Assembly (NCBI RefSeq): GCF_014656195.1
Contig: NZ_BNBY01000003.1
Span: forward strand, 211,836 to 275,835
From: Kitasatospora xanthocidica
Lineage (GTDB): Bacteria; Actinomycetota; Actinomycetes; Streptomycetales; Streptomycetaceae
DNA: 64,000 nt
Direction of reading: 5' to 3'
Shown here: one piece after another, positions 7,188-17,526 of the stretch
Layout of the letters: every line of letters begins with the position of its first letter
How positions within the stretch are numbered: position 1 is the first letter of the stretch
The notes under the pieces: generated by a model
Told to the model about the DNA's origin: nothing
What the model saw: only the letters and a program-made list of their open reading frames with translations
Databases searched by the model: none
Program-made: the position numbers and the translations under genes

Positions 7188-8279
7188 GTGAGCGTGACCA
7201 TCGACATCACCGGACTGCCGCACGAGCGGATCGTCTTCTGCCCCTCGCCGCTGGCCGAGCTCGGCAACGCCCTGCACGCGCTGGCCGAGCCGGGCCACCA
7301 CGGCCGGCTGCACGCGTGGACGACGGCGACCTCCGGCGCACTCGAACCGGAACTGGCCGACCGGATGCTGGAGGCCGACTTCATGTGGCGGTCGACGCGC
7401 TCCGACCTCCTGATGCCGGCCCGGCCCCGGGAGACCCTCGCCGAGGAGCTGGACGACCTCGACCGCATGGACGACGAGAAGTTCGTCGGCGCGGCCCTGG
7501 AGATCTCGTGCAGCACCAGCCACTACCCCAAGGGCCTGCCGTCGCCCCTGGTCGACCCGTGGTCGCGGCGCCGCGCGCTCGACCTCGCGGCGGCGCGCGG
7601 CCCGCACCAGGCGGCGTTCGTCGAGCGGATGCTCGCCGACCCCACCGCCACCCGCGCGTGGATCCGGCGGCTCCTGGAGGACTGCGACCGGGCGTTCTTC
7701 GCCGACACCTGGCGCCGGGTCCGCGTCCAGCTCGCCGCCGACGCCCAGCACAAGACCGAGCTGCTGCGCCGCAAGGGTCTGGCGGAGGCGCTCACCGCGG
7801 CGTCACCGGCGCTGAGCCTGGAGGAGGACGAGCAAAGCAGCCGCATCGTCGTCGACAAGCTGCTGAACGGCCGCAGCGACGCCCGCGGCACCGGCGTCAC
7901 CCTGCTGCCCAGTGTCTTCGGCTGGCCGCACCTCTTCACCCTGTACGGGCCGGGCTGGCAGCCTGTGATCCAGTACCCGGCCGCCACCCCCGAGATCGGC
8001 GGCGCCGAGCCGGTGGAGACGGTGAGGCTGCGCCTGGACGCGCTGACCCATCCGATGCGGATGAACCTGTGCCGCAACCTGTCCCGCGCCGCGTACTCGA
8101 CGAACGAGCTGGCCGACGCGTACGGCATCACCGCCCCCGAGGTCTCCCGCCACCTGGCCGTCCTGAAGAAGGCCGGGCTGCTCATCACCCGGCGCCGGGG
8201 CCGCTACGTCCTCCACCAGCTCGACATCTCGGTGGTGGCCCGGATCGGCAGCGACTTCCTGGAGTCCGTGCTGCGGTGA
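7188..8279 (+). CDS. ArsR-family regulator with DUF5937 N-terminal domain
   Basis: 363 residues. The last 90 residues form an ArsR-type winged helix: LDALTHPMRMNLCRNLSRAA, then the helix-turn-helix YSTNELADAYGITAPEVSRH and the wing ITRRRGRYVLHQLD. The first 250 residues are the DUF5937 type found in front of ArsR domains in many actinomycetes, beginning ITGLPHERIVFCPSPLAELG. The DUF region probably senses a ligand or mediates dimerisation; its ligand is unknown. No metal-binding CxC is seen in the HTH part, so it is unlikely to be a classical metal sensor. GTG start at 7188. The neighbouring divergent small gene (7095) is a candidate target. Confidence 0.88.
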   Translation: MSVTIDITGLPHERIVFCPSPLAELGNALHALAEPGHHGRLHAWTTATSGALEPELADRMLEADFMWRSTRSDLLMPARPRETLAEELDDLDRMDDEKFVGAALEISCSTSHYPKGLPSPLVDPWSRRRALDLAAARGPHQAAFVERMLADPTATRAWIRRLLEDCDRAFFADTWRRVRVQLAADAQHKTELLRRKGLAEALTAASPALSLEEDEQSSRIVVDKLLNGRSDARGTGVTLLPSVFGWPHLFTLYGPGWQPVIQYPAATPEIGGAEPVETVRLRLDALTHPMRMNLCRNLSRAAYSTNELADAYGITAPEVSRHLAVLKKAGLLITRRRGRYVLHQLDISVVARIGSDFLESVLR

Positions 8280-8447
8280 GCGCGCCCGGGGAGGCGTGAT
8301 CCGCCGACGCCGCGCCGAGGACTCGGACGGAGCCGGGAGGAACGTGTCAAGGTCTCCGCGGCAGTCCTCCCCGCGCGCCACGCCGTCGGCCCCGACCGGC
8401 TAGCCTGGGTGGCTTCCGACCGAGATCCGTCCGAGGAGTACAGCGCC

Positions 8448-12011
<3,564 letters not shown>

Positions 12012-12017
12012 GCCGCC

Positions 12018-12056
12018 CCGGCCCGCGCCCACCCGGTATCGGGGGGCGCGGGCCGG
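12018..12056. terminator. Bidirectional hairpin terminator, 13-bp stem
   Basis: CCGGCCCGCGCCC (12018-12030) pairs perfectly with GGGCGCGGGCCGG (12044-12056) across a 13-base loop. It lies between the convergent dnaE and oxygenase genes and probably serves both. Confidence 0.75.
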
Positions 12057-12101
12057 ATCCGCTCACCGCTCGCCGTGAGGGAGTCGCCGGCTCCGCCGGC
12101 G

Positions 12102-12872
12102 TCAGACCGGCGGCATCAGATCGCTCTCGCTGACGGTGTACGTCAGCAGGGGGTAGCCGAAGTCCGTCTCACCGTTCTCACGGCGCCGCAGCCCGTAGAA
12201 CTCGCGCCGCTGCTCGTCGTCGGCCGACACCAGGCGCGGCCCCTGCGGGAGGTACGCGTGTCCGTCGCGGTACCGGACGAAGGTCTTCGACGTACGGAAC
12301 GTCACCCCCAGCCACTGGTTGTCCACCGTCCGATCGGGCGCGTCCAGCACGATCTTGTGCTTGAGCCGCCGGTTCGACTCGACGGAGAACGCGACGACAC
12401 CGTTGTGGGCGAGCGGGATCTCGAACTTCTCCCCGTCGGCCCCCTTCTCCTCGAAGACCAGCTTCCTCGGCGGGCCCGATCCGGGATCCCGGTAGCAGGA
12501 GAAGACGGCGATGAACGACCCGTCGGCCAGATCGAGGGCCTGGTCGGAATGGCTGCCCATGGTCGTGCAGGCGTTCGTGTAGCTCTCGATGAGAGCGTTG
12601 TTGAAGCCGACCGGAAGCCCCAAGCGTTCCTGGATCCGCCGCGCCAGCCGTTCGTGCACCGCCCGGAACCGCTGCGCCGGGCTGCCGTACCGGGTGGTGG
12701 TACGGACGAGGGGCACACCGCCCGACTCGTCGACCCTGGTGAGTACGGCGCCCCGCCGGCCCTTTCCCACGTCTTCCAGACGGGCCGACGCGGAGAGCTC
12801 CGCGAAGGGGTTCTCCTCGGCCGGCAACGCGTACGAGAGGATCTCGTCCGAGATCCTAGACCCGGGGGGCAC
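12102..12872 (-). CDS. 2OG-Fe(II) oxygenase-like protein (AlkB-type core)
   Basis: 256 residues. The core reads SYTNACTTMGSHSDQALDL, then RKLVFEE, RRLKHKIVLD and QWLGVTFRTSKTF. H108-x-D110, H172 and R193 are spaced like the iron facial triad and the 2-oxoglutarate-binding Arg of AlkB-like double-stranded beta-helix oxygenases. These enzymes hydroxylate or demethylate nucleic acids, proteins or small molecules; the substrate here is unknown. The GTG start at 12872, with GGGAG seven bases upstream, lies inside the end of the preceding gene (17-base overlap), so the two are translationally coupled. Its partner carries a similar but divergent core, which makes the pair worth attention. I do not recognise a named family. 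Confidence 0.65.
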   Translation of the reverse strand: MPPGSRISDEILSYALPAEENPFAELSASARLEDVGKGRRGAVLTRVDESGGVPLVRTTTRYGSPAQRFRAVHERLARRIQERLGLPVGFNNALIESYTNACTTMGSHSDQALDLADGSFIAVFSCYRDPGSGPPRKLVFEEKGADGEKFEIPLAHNGVVAFSVESNRRLKHKIVLDAPDRTVDNQWLGVTFRTSKTFVRYRDGHAYLPQGPRLVSADDEQRREFYGLRRRENGETDFGYPLLTYTVSESDLMPPV

Positions 12873-14097
12873 GGTAGTCTCCCGTGTTCATGCTGAAGAG
12901 GAATTCGTCGCCGTAGTCGATGAAGGACGAGGTCCTGTTCTCCTCGGCGTACAGCCCGCGCAGCCTGTCCATGCCGGCCTCGGTGGGCGGCCCCAGCTCC
13001 ACCTGCCCTCCGGCCGTCTTGAGGAACGTCCGGCCGTTCCGGTGAACGGCTTCGGCGCTCGAACAGCGCACCACGTACCCCAGGCGGGTCGGCAGCAGCT
13101 CGGCGTCCAGCGCCGAGGGCCGGATCTCATGCGTGTACAGCCGGTTGGTGGACAGCGGCATGAAGAACACGGAGCCGGGATAGAGGGTCAGGGTGAACTG
13201 CTCGGGCAGCGCGACCCCGTCGAGCGCTTCGACCGACTCCTTGCGGCGGAAGCGGAGTCCGGTCAGCCCGCTGGCACCCTTCACCCCGTGGTCGAAGGCG
13301 TCCTCGGCGAGCGGCCGCAGCCCGTCGAGCCGGTCGTAGAAGGTGCAGAAGGCCATGACGCCGTTGACGGGCATGTCCTTGGTCTTGTCCGCATGGGACG
13401 AGATCCTGGCCTTGGACTGCTTGCGCTCCGCCGTGGCAAGGGTGTTGTGGTAGATCTGGGCGAGGACGTGGTTCAGCGGCGCATGGTCCCGGAAGACGGT
13501 GGCGGCCTCACGGTTCAGCGCCTCGACGATGTCCGTGTCGGTCGGGCGGAAGCCCTCGGTCGGCCCCGAGAGGTTCGTGGAGCACCGGAGCAGCCGGAAG
13601 TGCAGTTCGTCACCGTCCCGGGTGACGGGCGTCAGATAGATCCCGCTGCGATGGGCCGTTCCGGGCTTGGTGGACTCCGTCAGGGACTGGAACTCGTGCT
13701 CCGCGCTGATCCGTCCGAAGTGATCGGCGCCGAGCCCGAAGAAGCGGCGGTAGTACACGCCGACGCCGTGCACCCGGACGGGCACCCGGCCGAGGTCGAC
13801 GAGGCCCCAGGGTTCGTCGGCGCCCTCACGGTAGCCGTGCGACAGCTCCCGGATGGCGAACACCCGGGCAGCCGCCCGCAGTTGACGGCCGTCGATCCCG
13901 GATATGTCGCCACACAGGTAGACGGTCTTCCGCGCGAGGTCGGGCGGACCGGAAGCGAGGTCCTCCGGCGTGATCGTGGACCCGAAGAAGTCCCTGACCA
14001 CCTCCTCGTCCCGCAACGCCGAAGGCGCCACCAGGATGTTGCCCGCATCCTCGATGCGCGCTTCTGTCGGCTCTGTCGTGTGGTCAGGATCTGCCAC
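12856..14097 (-). CDS. Divergent 2OG-Fe(II) oxygenase-like protein, hypothetical
   Basis: 413 residues from GTG 14097 (GGGGGAAG about 6 bases upstream); an ATG at 14160 would add 21 residues. Residues 1-225 match nothing I know: VYLCGDISGIDGRQLRAAAR and a helical stretch with ALNREAATVFRDHAPLNHVL. The second half contains SSHADKTKDMPVNGVMAFCT (H235-x-D237), LYTHEIRP (H323) and TRLGYVVRCS (R344), again the HxD...H...R layout of 2OG-Fe(II) oxygenases. The spacing H235 to H323 (88) is longer than in the downstream partner (64). Could be an active oxygenase with a substrate-recognition domain, or a degenerate scaffold partner. First gene of a two-gene operon. Confidence 0.6.
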   Translation of the reverse strand: MADPDHTTEPTEARIEDAGNILVAPSALRDEEVVRDFFGSTITPEDLASGPPDLARKTVYLCGDISGIDGRQLRAAARVFAIRELSHGYREGADEPWGLVDLGRVPVRVHGVGVYYRRFFGLGADHFGRISAEHEFQSLTESTKPGTAHRSGIYLTPVTRDGDELHFRLLRCSTNLSGPTEGFRPTDTDIVEALNREAATVFRDHAPLNHVLAQIYHNTLATAERKQSKARISSHADKTKDMPVNGVMAFCTFYDRLDGLRPLAEDAFDHGVKGASGLTGLRFRRKESVEALDGVALPEQFTLTLYPGSVFFMPLSTNRLYTHEIRPSALDAELLPTRLGYVVRCSSAEAVHRNGRTFLKTAGGQVELGPPTEAGMDRLRGLYAEENRTSSFIDYGDEFLFSMNTGDYRAPRV

Positions 14098-14251
14098 GTT
14101 CTCTTCCCCCGTTGGTTCCGGACCCGCCGGGCCCGCTGTCCCGTGCGGGCCCGCGATCATGGTGAATCGCCTTTGGATAGTAACGGGTTCGTCGCCGGGG
14201 CAGGGGCGTGCCGGCCGGACAGGGCCGGCCGGCCGCGCCCCGGATCCAGGG

Positions 14252-15094
14252 TCAGCCGGCCTGCTCCTGCTCGGCTTCCACCTGGGCGTTCCACTCGCGC
14301 TTCGTCGCCCGCCAGGCATCGTCGTCCTGACCGAACCGCCAGTAGCCCGAGACGGACAGCCGCTCACGCGGAACGCCGTGCTCCACGCGCAGCTGGCGCC
14401 GCAGTTCCTTGACGAAGCCCGCCTCCCCGTGGACGAAGGCCGAGACCGCACCGGCCGGGAACTCCAGCGCGCGCACCGCCTCGACGAGGGCCTCGCCCAC
14501 CGGCCGCTCACCGCGGTGCAGCCAGGTGAGCTCGACGGGGGCGGGCGAGACGATCTTCTGCTCCTCCGCGGCGTCGGCGACCTCGATGAAGGCGTGCACC
14601 ACGGCACCGGGCGGCATCCGCTCCAGGGACGCCGCGACCGCGGGCAGGGCGCTCTCGTCGCCGACGAGCAGGTGCCAGTCGGCGTCCGGGTCCGGGGCGT
14701 AGCCGCCGCCGGGGCCCAGGATGCGCACCGTCTCGCCCGGCTCCGCCCGGGCCGCCCACGGTCCGGCCAGGCCCTCGTCCCCGTGCACCACGAAGTCGAC
14801 GGTCAGCTCGCGCAGCGCCGGGTCCCAGGCCCGCACGGTGTAGGTCCGGGTGACCGGCCACTGCTCACGCGGGTACTCCTCGCGGATCCGCGCCAGGTCG
14901 AACGGCTCCGGGTACGTCACGCCCGCGGGCGCGAACAGCACCTTGACGTAGTGGTCGGTGAACTCCGTGGCATCGAAGTCCCCCAGCCCCTCGCCGCCGA
15001 GCACCAGGCGCACCATGTGCGGCGTGATCCGCTCGGTGCGCAGAACCTTCGTCTCGCGGGCGCGCGGCGTCCTGCGGGTCGGCTGATCGGTCAT
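14252..15094 (-). CDS. Siderophore-interacting FAD-dependent ferric reductase (SIP family)
   Basis: 280 residues. FAD-binding domain with the signature R-x-Y-T (PVTRTYTVRAWD, about 85-96) after ITPHMVRLVLGGEGL, and the SIP NAD(P)H domain with WHLLVGDESALPAVAASLER and the C-terminal VSGYWRFGQDDDAWRATKRE. These reductases release iron from ferric siderophores in the cytoplasm. An iron box lies 38 bases upstream of the ATG (15132-15150), so repression by DmdR/IdeR in iron-rich medium is expected. No siderophore biosynthesis or uptake genes are adjacent, so it probably serves siderophores imported elsewhere. Confidence 0.93.
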   Translation of the reverse strand: MTDQPTRRTPRARETKVLRTERITPHMVRLVLGGEGLGDFDATEFTDHYVKVLFAPAGVTYPEPFDLARIREEYPREQWPVTRTYTVRAWDPALRELTVDFVVHGDEGLAGPWAARAEPGETVRILGPGGGYAPDPDADWHLLVGDESALPAVAASLERMPPGAVVHAFIEVADAAEEQKIVSPAPVELTWLHRGERPVGEALVEAVRALEFPAGAVSAFVHGEAGFVKELRRQLRVEHGVPRERLSVSGYWRFGQDDDAWRATKREWNAQVEAEQEQAG

Positions 15095-15131
15095 GGGTCC
15101 CCCCGGTCATGTCATCACGTCGATCATAAAG

Positions 15132-15150
15132 TTAGGCTTACCTAAGCTAA
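15132..15150 (-). promoter_or_regulatory. Iron box (DmdR/IdeR-type operator)
   Basis: The 19-mer TTAGGCTTACCTAAGCTAA resembles the IdeR/DmdR consensus TTAGGTTAGGCTAACCTAA with intact outer TTAGG and CTAA arms. It is 38 bases upstream of the siderophore-interacting protein start, in the promoter region. Confidence 0.85.
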
Positions 15151-15222
15151 CAGGTCCGATCGGCGGACGGGAGACCCCCCGGGACGGCCGTTCCCACGGC
15201 CCGATTCCGCCCTCCACCCGGC

Positions 15223-15636
15223 CTACGCCCCGGGGGCTCGAAGGCCGTCCGCCTGCGGCAGGAGTTCGGCGATGATCTCGGTGCCGAGTGCGTACGCCGG
15301 CACGCCCGCGGTGATGAGCGCGGTCTCGGCGACGCCGATGAGGTCGGTGATGGAGGCTCCGGCGTGGAGTGCGCCCCGGGCGTGGATCCGGGCGGGGTGT
15401 TCGCGGCCGAGGGCCAGCAGCTGCCCGAAGTGGACGAGCTGCTGCACCCGCGCTCCCAGCGGACTGTCGGTCAGCACGATGTGGCGCAGTTCCGCGATCG
15501 CCTCCTCGGTCGGCAGCCGGCCGAACTCCCGGGCCAGGCGCAGCCGTTCCCGCACCCCGCCGGGGACGGTGCCGAGGGTTGAGCGGTAGCGGTCGCTGAC
15601 GGCCTCGGTGCGGGCGGCGAGGGTGTCGTCCGTCAT
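15223..15636 (-). CDS. Carboxymuconolactone decarboxylase-like protein
   Basis: 137 residues. The layout is that of the CMD/AhpD fold: an all-alpha protein with VQQLVHFGQLLALGREHPAR and HARGALHAGASITDLIGVAE, where the second is the conserved H-x-x-x-A-x-x-x-G-A-(S/T) helix. The CxxC of peroxidase-type AhpD proteins is absent, so it resembles the decarboxylase/lactonase branch. The ATG overlaps the stop of the aldolase gene (ATGA, 15633-15636), so the two are coupled and probably act on the same carboxylic metabolite. Specific substrate unknown. Confidence 0.75.
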   Translation of the reverse strand: MTDDTLAARTEAVSDRYRSTLGTVPGGVRERLRLAREFGRLPTEEAIAELRHIVLTDSPLGARVQQLVHFGQLLALGREHPARIHARGALHAGASITDLIGVAETALITAGVPAYALGTEIIAELLPQADGLRAPGA

Positions 15637-16298
15637 GACGCGACCCGCGCGATCGAGGCGCGCACGGCCTCCTGGGCGCCCGGGGGGAAGTCCACGGCCC
15701 CGCCGATCGCCGCGGCGGCGATCTCGGCTTCGGCACTCTCCTCGATCGCCACCACGAGGTGGGCGGCGGCCGCGGAGTCCGGGCCGAACACCAGCAGGCC
15801 GTGGTTGGCCAGCAGGACGGCGGCCGTCGTCGGGCGCTGTCGCAGCACCTCGGCGATGCCACGCACCGACACATCCGATCCGCGGGGTCCCCAGGGAACC
15901 ACGGGGACGTCCTCGGCCTGTCCGAAGCGCAGCATCGGCTCCGTGCGGCAGGGCAGTGGCCGGTGGGCCACGGCGAAGGCGGTCGCGGAGGGCGAGTGGG
16001 TGTGGATGATCGCGCCCACGTGCGGCCGGGCCTCGTACACGGCGCTGTGCATGGCGATGATCTCGGCGCTGACGGACCGCAGCTCGCCTTCGAGGACCTG
16101 CCCGTCGAAGCCGACGGTCGCCAGCTGTTCGGGCCTCAGGCCGCGGACGAACCCCGGTGTCAGCAGGAGCCGCCGACCGTCGAGCCTGGCGCTCAGGTTG
16201 GCGTGCCCGGAGTGGGACATCACTCCGGCCGCGAACAGCCCCTCCGCGGCTTCCACCAGCTGCTCGGCGCGTTCTTCCCGTATGTCCCGGTCGCTCAT
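15633..16298 (-). CDS. Class II aldolase/adducin-family protein
   Basis: 221 residues. Fits the zinc-dependent class II aldolase family (L-fuculose-phosphate aldolase, AraD, and decarboxylases of that fold): GHANLSARLDGRRLLLTPGF is the substrate-loop region, HTHSP (about residue 98) gives two zinc ligands, and LLANHGLLVFG (about 165) the third, with the catalytic Glu expected near SAEIIAMHSAVYE. Reaction could be retro-aldol cleavage or decarboxylation. First gene of a two-gene unit with the CMD-like protein; a MerR-type gene diverges from it across a perfect palindrome (16366-16385), so the MerR protein probably controls both genes. Confidence 0.87.
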   Translation of the reverse strand: MSDRDIREERAEQLVEAAEGLFAAGVMSHSGHANLSARLDGRRLLLTPGFVRGLRPEQLATVGFDGQVLEGELRSVSAEIIAMHSAVYEARPHVGAIIHTHSPSATAFAVAHRPLPCRTEPMLRFGQAEDVPVVPWGPRGSDVSVRGIAEVLRQRPTTAAVLLANHGLLVFGPDSAAAAHLVVAIEESAEAEIAAAAIGGAVDFPPGAQEAVRASIARVAS

Positions 16299-16365
16299 GA
16301 CGGTACCTCCAAGTGTCCTGCCAGCGGCTTTCGTTCGCCGCTGTCCTCGTGCCGGCCACTCTTCT

Positions 16366-16385
16366 ACTTGAACTAAGGTTCAAGT
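16366..16385. promoter_or_regulatory. MerR-type operator palindrome
   Basis: ACTTGAAC-TAAG-GTTCAAGT is a perfect 8-bp inverted repeat with a 4-base centre, located between the divergent aldolase and merR genes. Read on the minus strand it overlaps a TTGACT that could be the -35 of the aldolase operon. MerR-family activators bind dyads of this type between -35 and -10. Confidence 0.75.
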
Positions 16386-16459
16386 CAAATGCCACGTCAC
16401 ACGCCACGCCACATGCCACGTCACGTGCCCGGATCGACGAGGAACAGGAGGAGCGGAAC

Positions 16460-16852
16460 ATGCGCATGACGATCGGCCGGCTCGCCGAGCTCACCAAGGT
16501 GCCCGCATCGGCCATCCGGTACTGGGAGCGCCACGGCCTGCTGCCCGCACCCGAGCGCGAGAGCGGGCAACGGCGCTACCCGCCGGAGGCCGCCGAGCGG
16601 ATCACGGTCCTGCGCACCTGCCAGCAGGCCGGGCTGAGCCTGGCCGAGATCGGGGAGTTCCAGCAGGAGCAGCCGCGCCGCGAAGCCATGATCCGCGCCA
16701 AGCTCACCGAGATCCGGCAGCGCATGGTCGATCTCGACCACGCGCAGCAGCTCCTGACCCACGCCCTCAGGTGCGGCGAGGAGGACATCGTCGACTGCCC
16801 GAAGTTCCGGCAGCAGATGGCCGCCTGGCAGGCGCCCGATCCGGCGCCGTGA
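16460..16852 (+). CDS. MerR-family transcriptional regulator
   Basis: 130 residues. The N-terminal winged helix reads MTIGRLAELTKVPASAIRYW followed by ERHGLLPAPERESGQRRYPP, the standard MerR recognition domain; a dimerisation helix with IRAKLTEIRQRMVDLDHAQQ follows. The C-terminal part has two cysteines (LRCGEEDIVDCPKF), as in several metal- or redox-sensing MerR proteins, so thiol or metal sensing is possible but unproven. ATG 16460 is preceded by AGGAGGAG. Divergent from the aldolase/CMD genes with the palindrome in between. Confidence 0.88.
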   Translation: MRMTIGRLAELTKVPASAIRYWERHGLLPAPERESGQRRYPPEAAERITVLRTCQQAGLSLAEIGEFQQEQPRREAMIRAKLTEIRQRMVDLDHAQQLLTHALRCGEEDIVDCPKFRQQMAAWQAPDPAP

Positions 16853-16892
16853 ACCACCGGCACCACGCTTCGGACCGCTGCGCTTCAGGCTT

Positions 16893-16929
16893 CCGCGTAC
16901 CGGCGGCGGTGACCGCCGCCGGTACGCGG
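16893..16929. terminator. Bidirectional hairpin terminator, 17-bp stem
   Basis: CCGCGTACCGGCGGCGG (16893-16909) pairs perfectly with 16913-16929 around a TGA loop. It separates the convergent merR and phosphoribosyltransferase genes; the minus-strand arm sits immediately next to the latter's stop. Confidence 0.75.
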
Positions 16930-16937
16930 CGGCTCCG

Positions 16938-17435
16938 TCAGGCGTCGGGCACCTGGCCGCCGCGCTGGCCGACCGGCGGCTCCGTCGACCACGGGAAGTT
17001 GATCCAGTCGTCGGTCTTCTTCCACACGTACTCGCAGGTCACGAGGGAGTGCGACTTCTCGTAGATGACCGCGGACCGCACCTCGGCGACGTGCTCGAGG
17101 CAGAAGTCGCGGACCAGCTTCAGCGTCTTGCCGGTGTCCGCGACGTCGTCGGCGATCAGGACCTTCTTGTGGGTGAAGTCGATCGCCTGGGGGACGGGCG
17201 CGAGCATGACGGGCATGTCGAGGGTGGTGCCCACACCGGTGTAGAACTCGACGTTCACCAGGTGGACGTTCTTGCAGTCCAGCGCGTACGCCAGGCCGCC
17301 GGCCACGAAGACGCCGCCGCGGGCGATGCTCAGGATGAGGTCGGGCTCGTACCCGTCATCGGCGATCGTCTGCGCGAGTTCGCGCACCGCCCGGCCGAAT
17401 GTCTGGTAGTCCAGCGTCTCTCGCATGTCAGTCAC
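16938..17435 (-). CDS. Purine-type phosphoribosyltransferase
   Basis: 165 residues. Type I PRTase fold: the PRPP-binding motif is VLIADDVADTGKTL (about residues 93-106) and the N-terminal half has LILSIARGGVFVAGGLAYAL. This pattern is that of xanthine/hypoxanthine-guanine phosphoribosyltransferases (Gpt-like), which make nucleotides from free bases and PRPP. The C-terminus contains EYVWKKTDDWINFPWS, typical of the group. GTG start at 17435 chosen because AAGGAG lies 9 bases upstream; the frame also opens at 17474. No linked purine gene. Alternative: a PRTase-like regulator of another pathway. Confidence 0.85.
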   Translation of the reverse strand: MTDMRETLDYQTFGRAVRELAQTIADDGYEPDLILSIARGGVFVAGGLAYALDCKNVHLVNVEFYTGVGTTLDMPVMLAPVPQAIDFTHKKVLIADDVADTGKTLKLVRDFCLEHVAEVRSAVIYEKSHSLVTCEYVWKKTDDWINFPWSTEPPVGQRGGQVPDA

Positions 17436-17526
17436 AGCGTTAGTCTCCTTGGCAGCCGGCCGGGCGGCGCGCACCGGCGCGCCGAGGAGCGAAAGCCTCT
17501 CACGGGCCCTGCCGCCGGCCCGGCCG

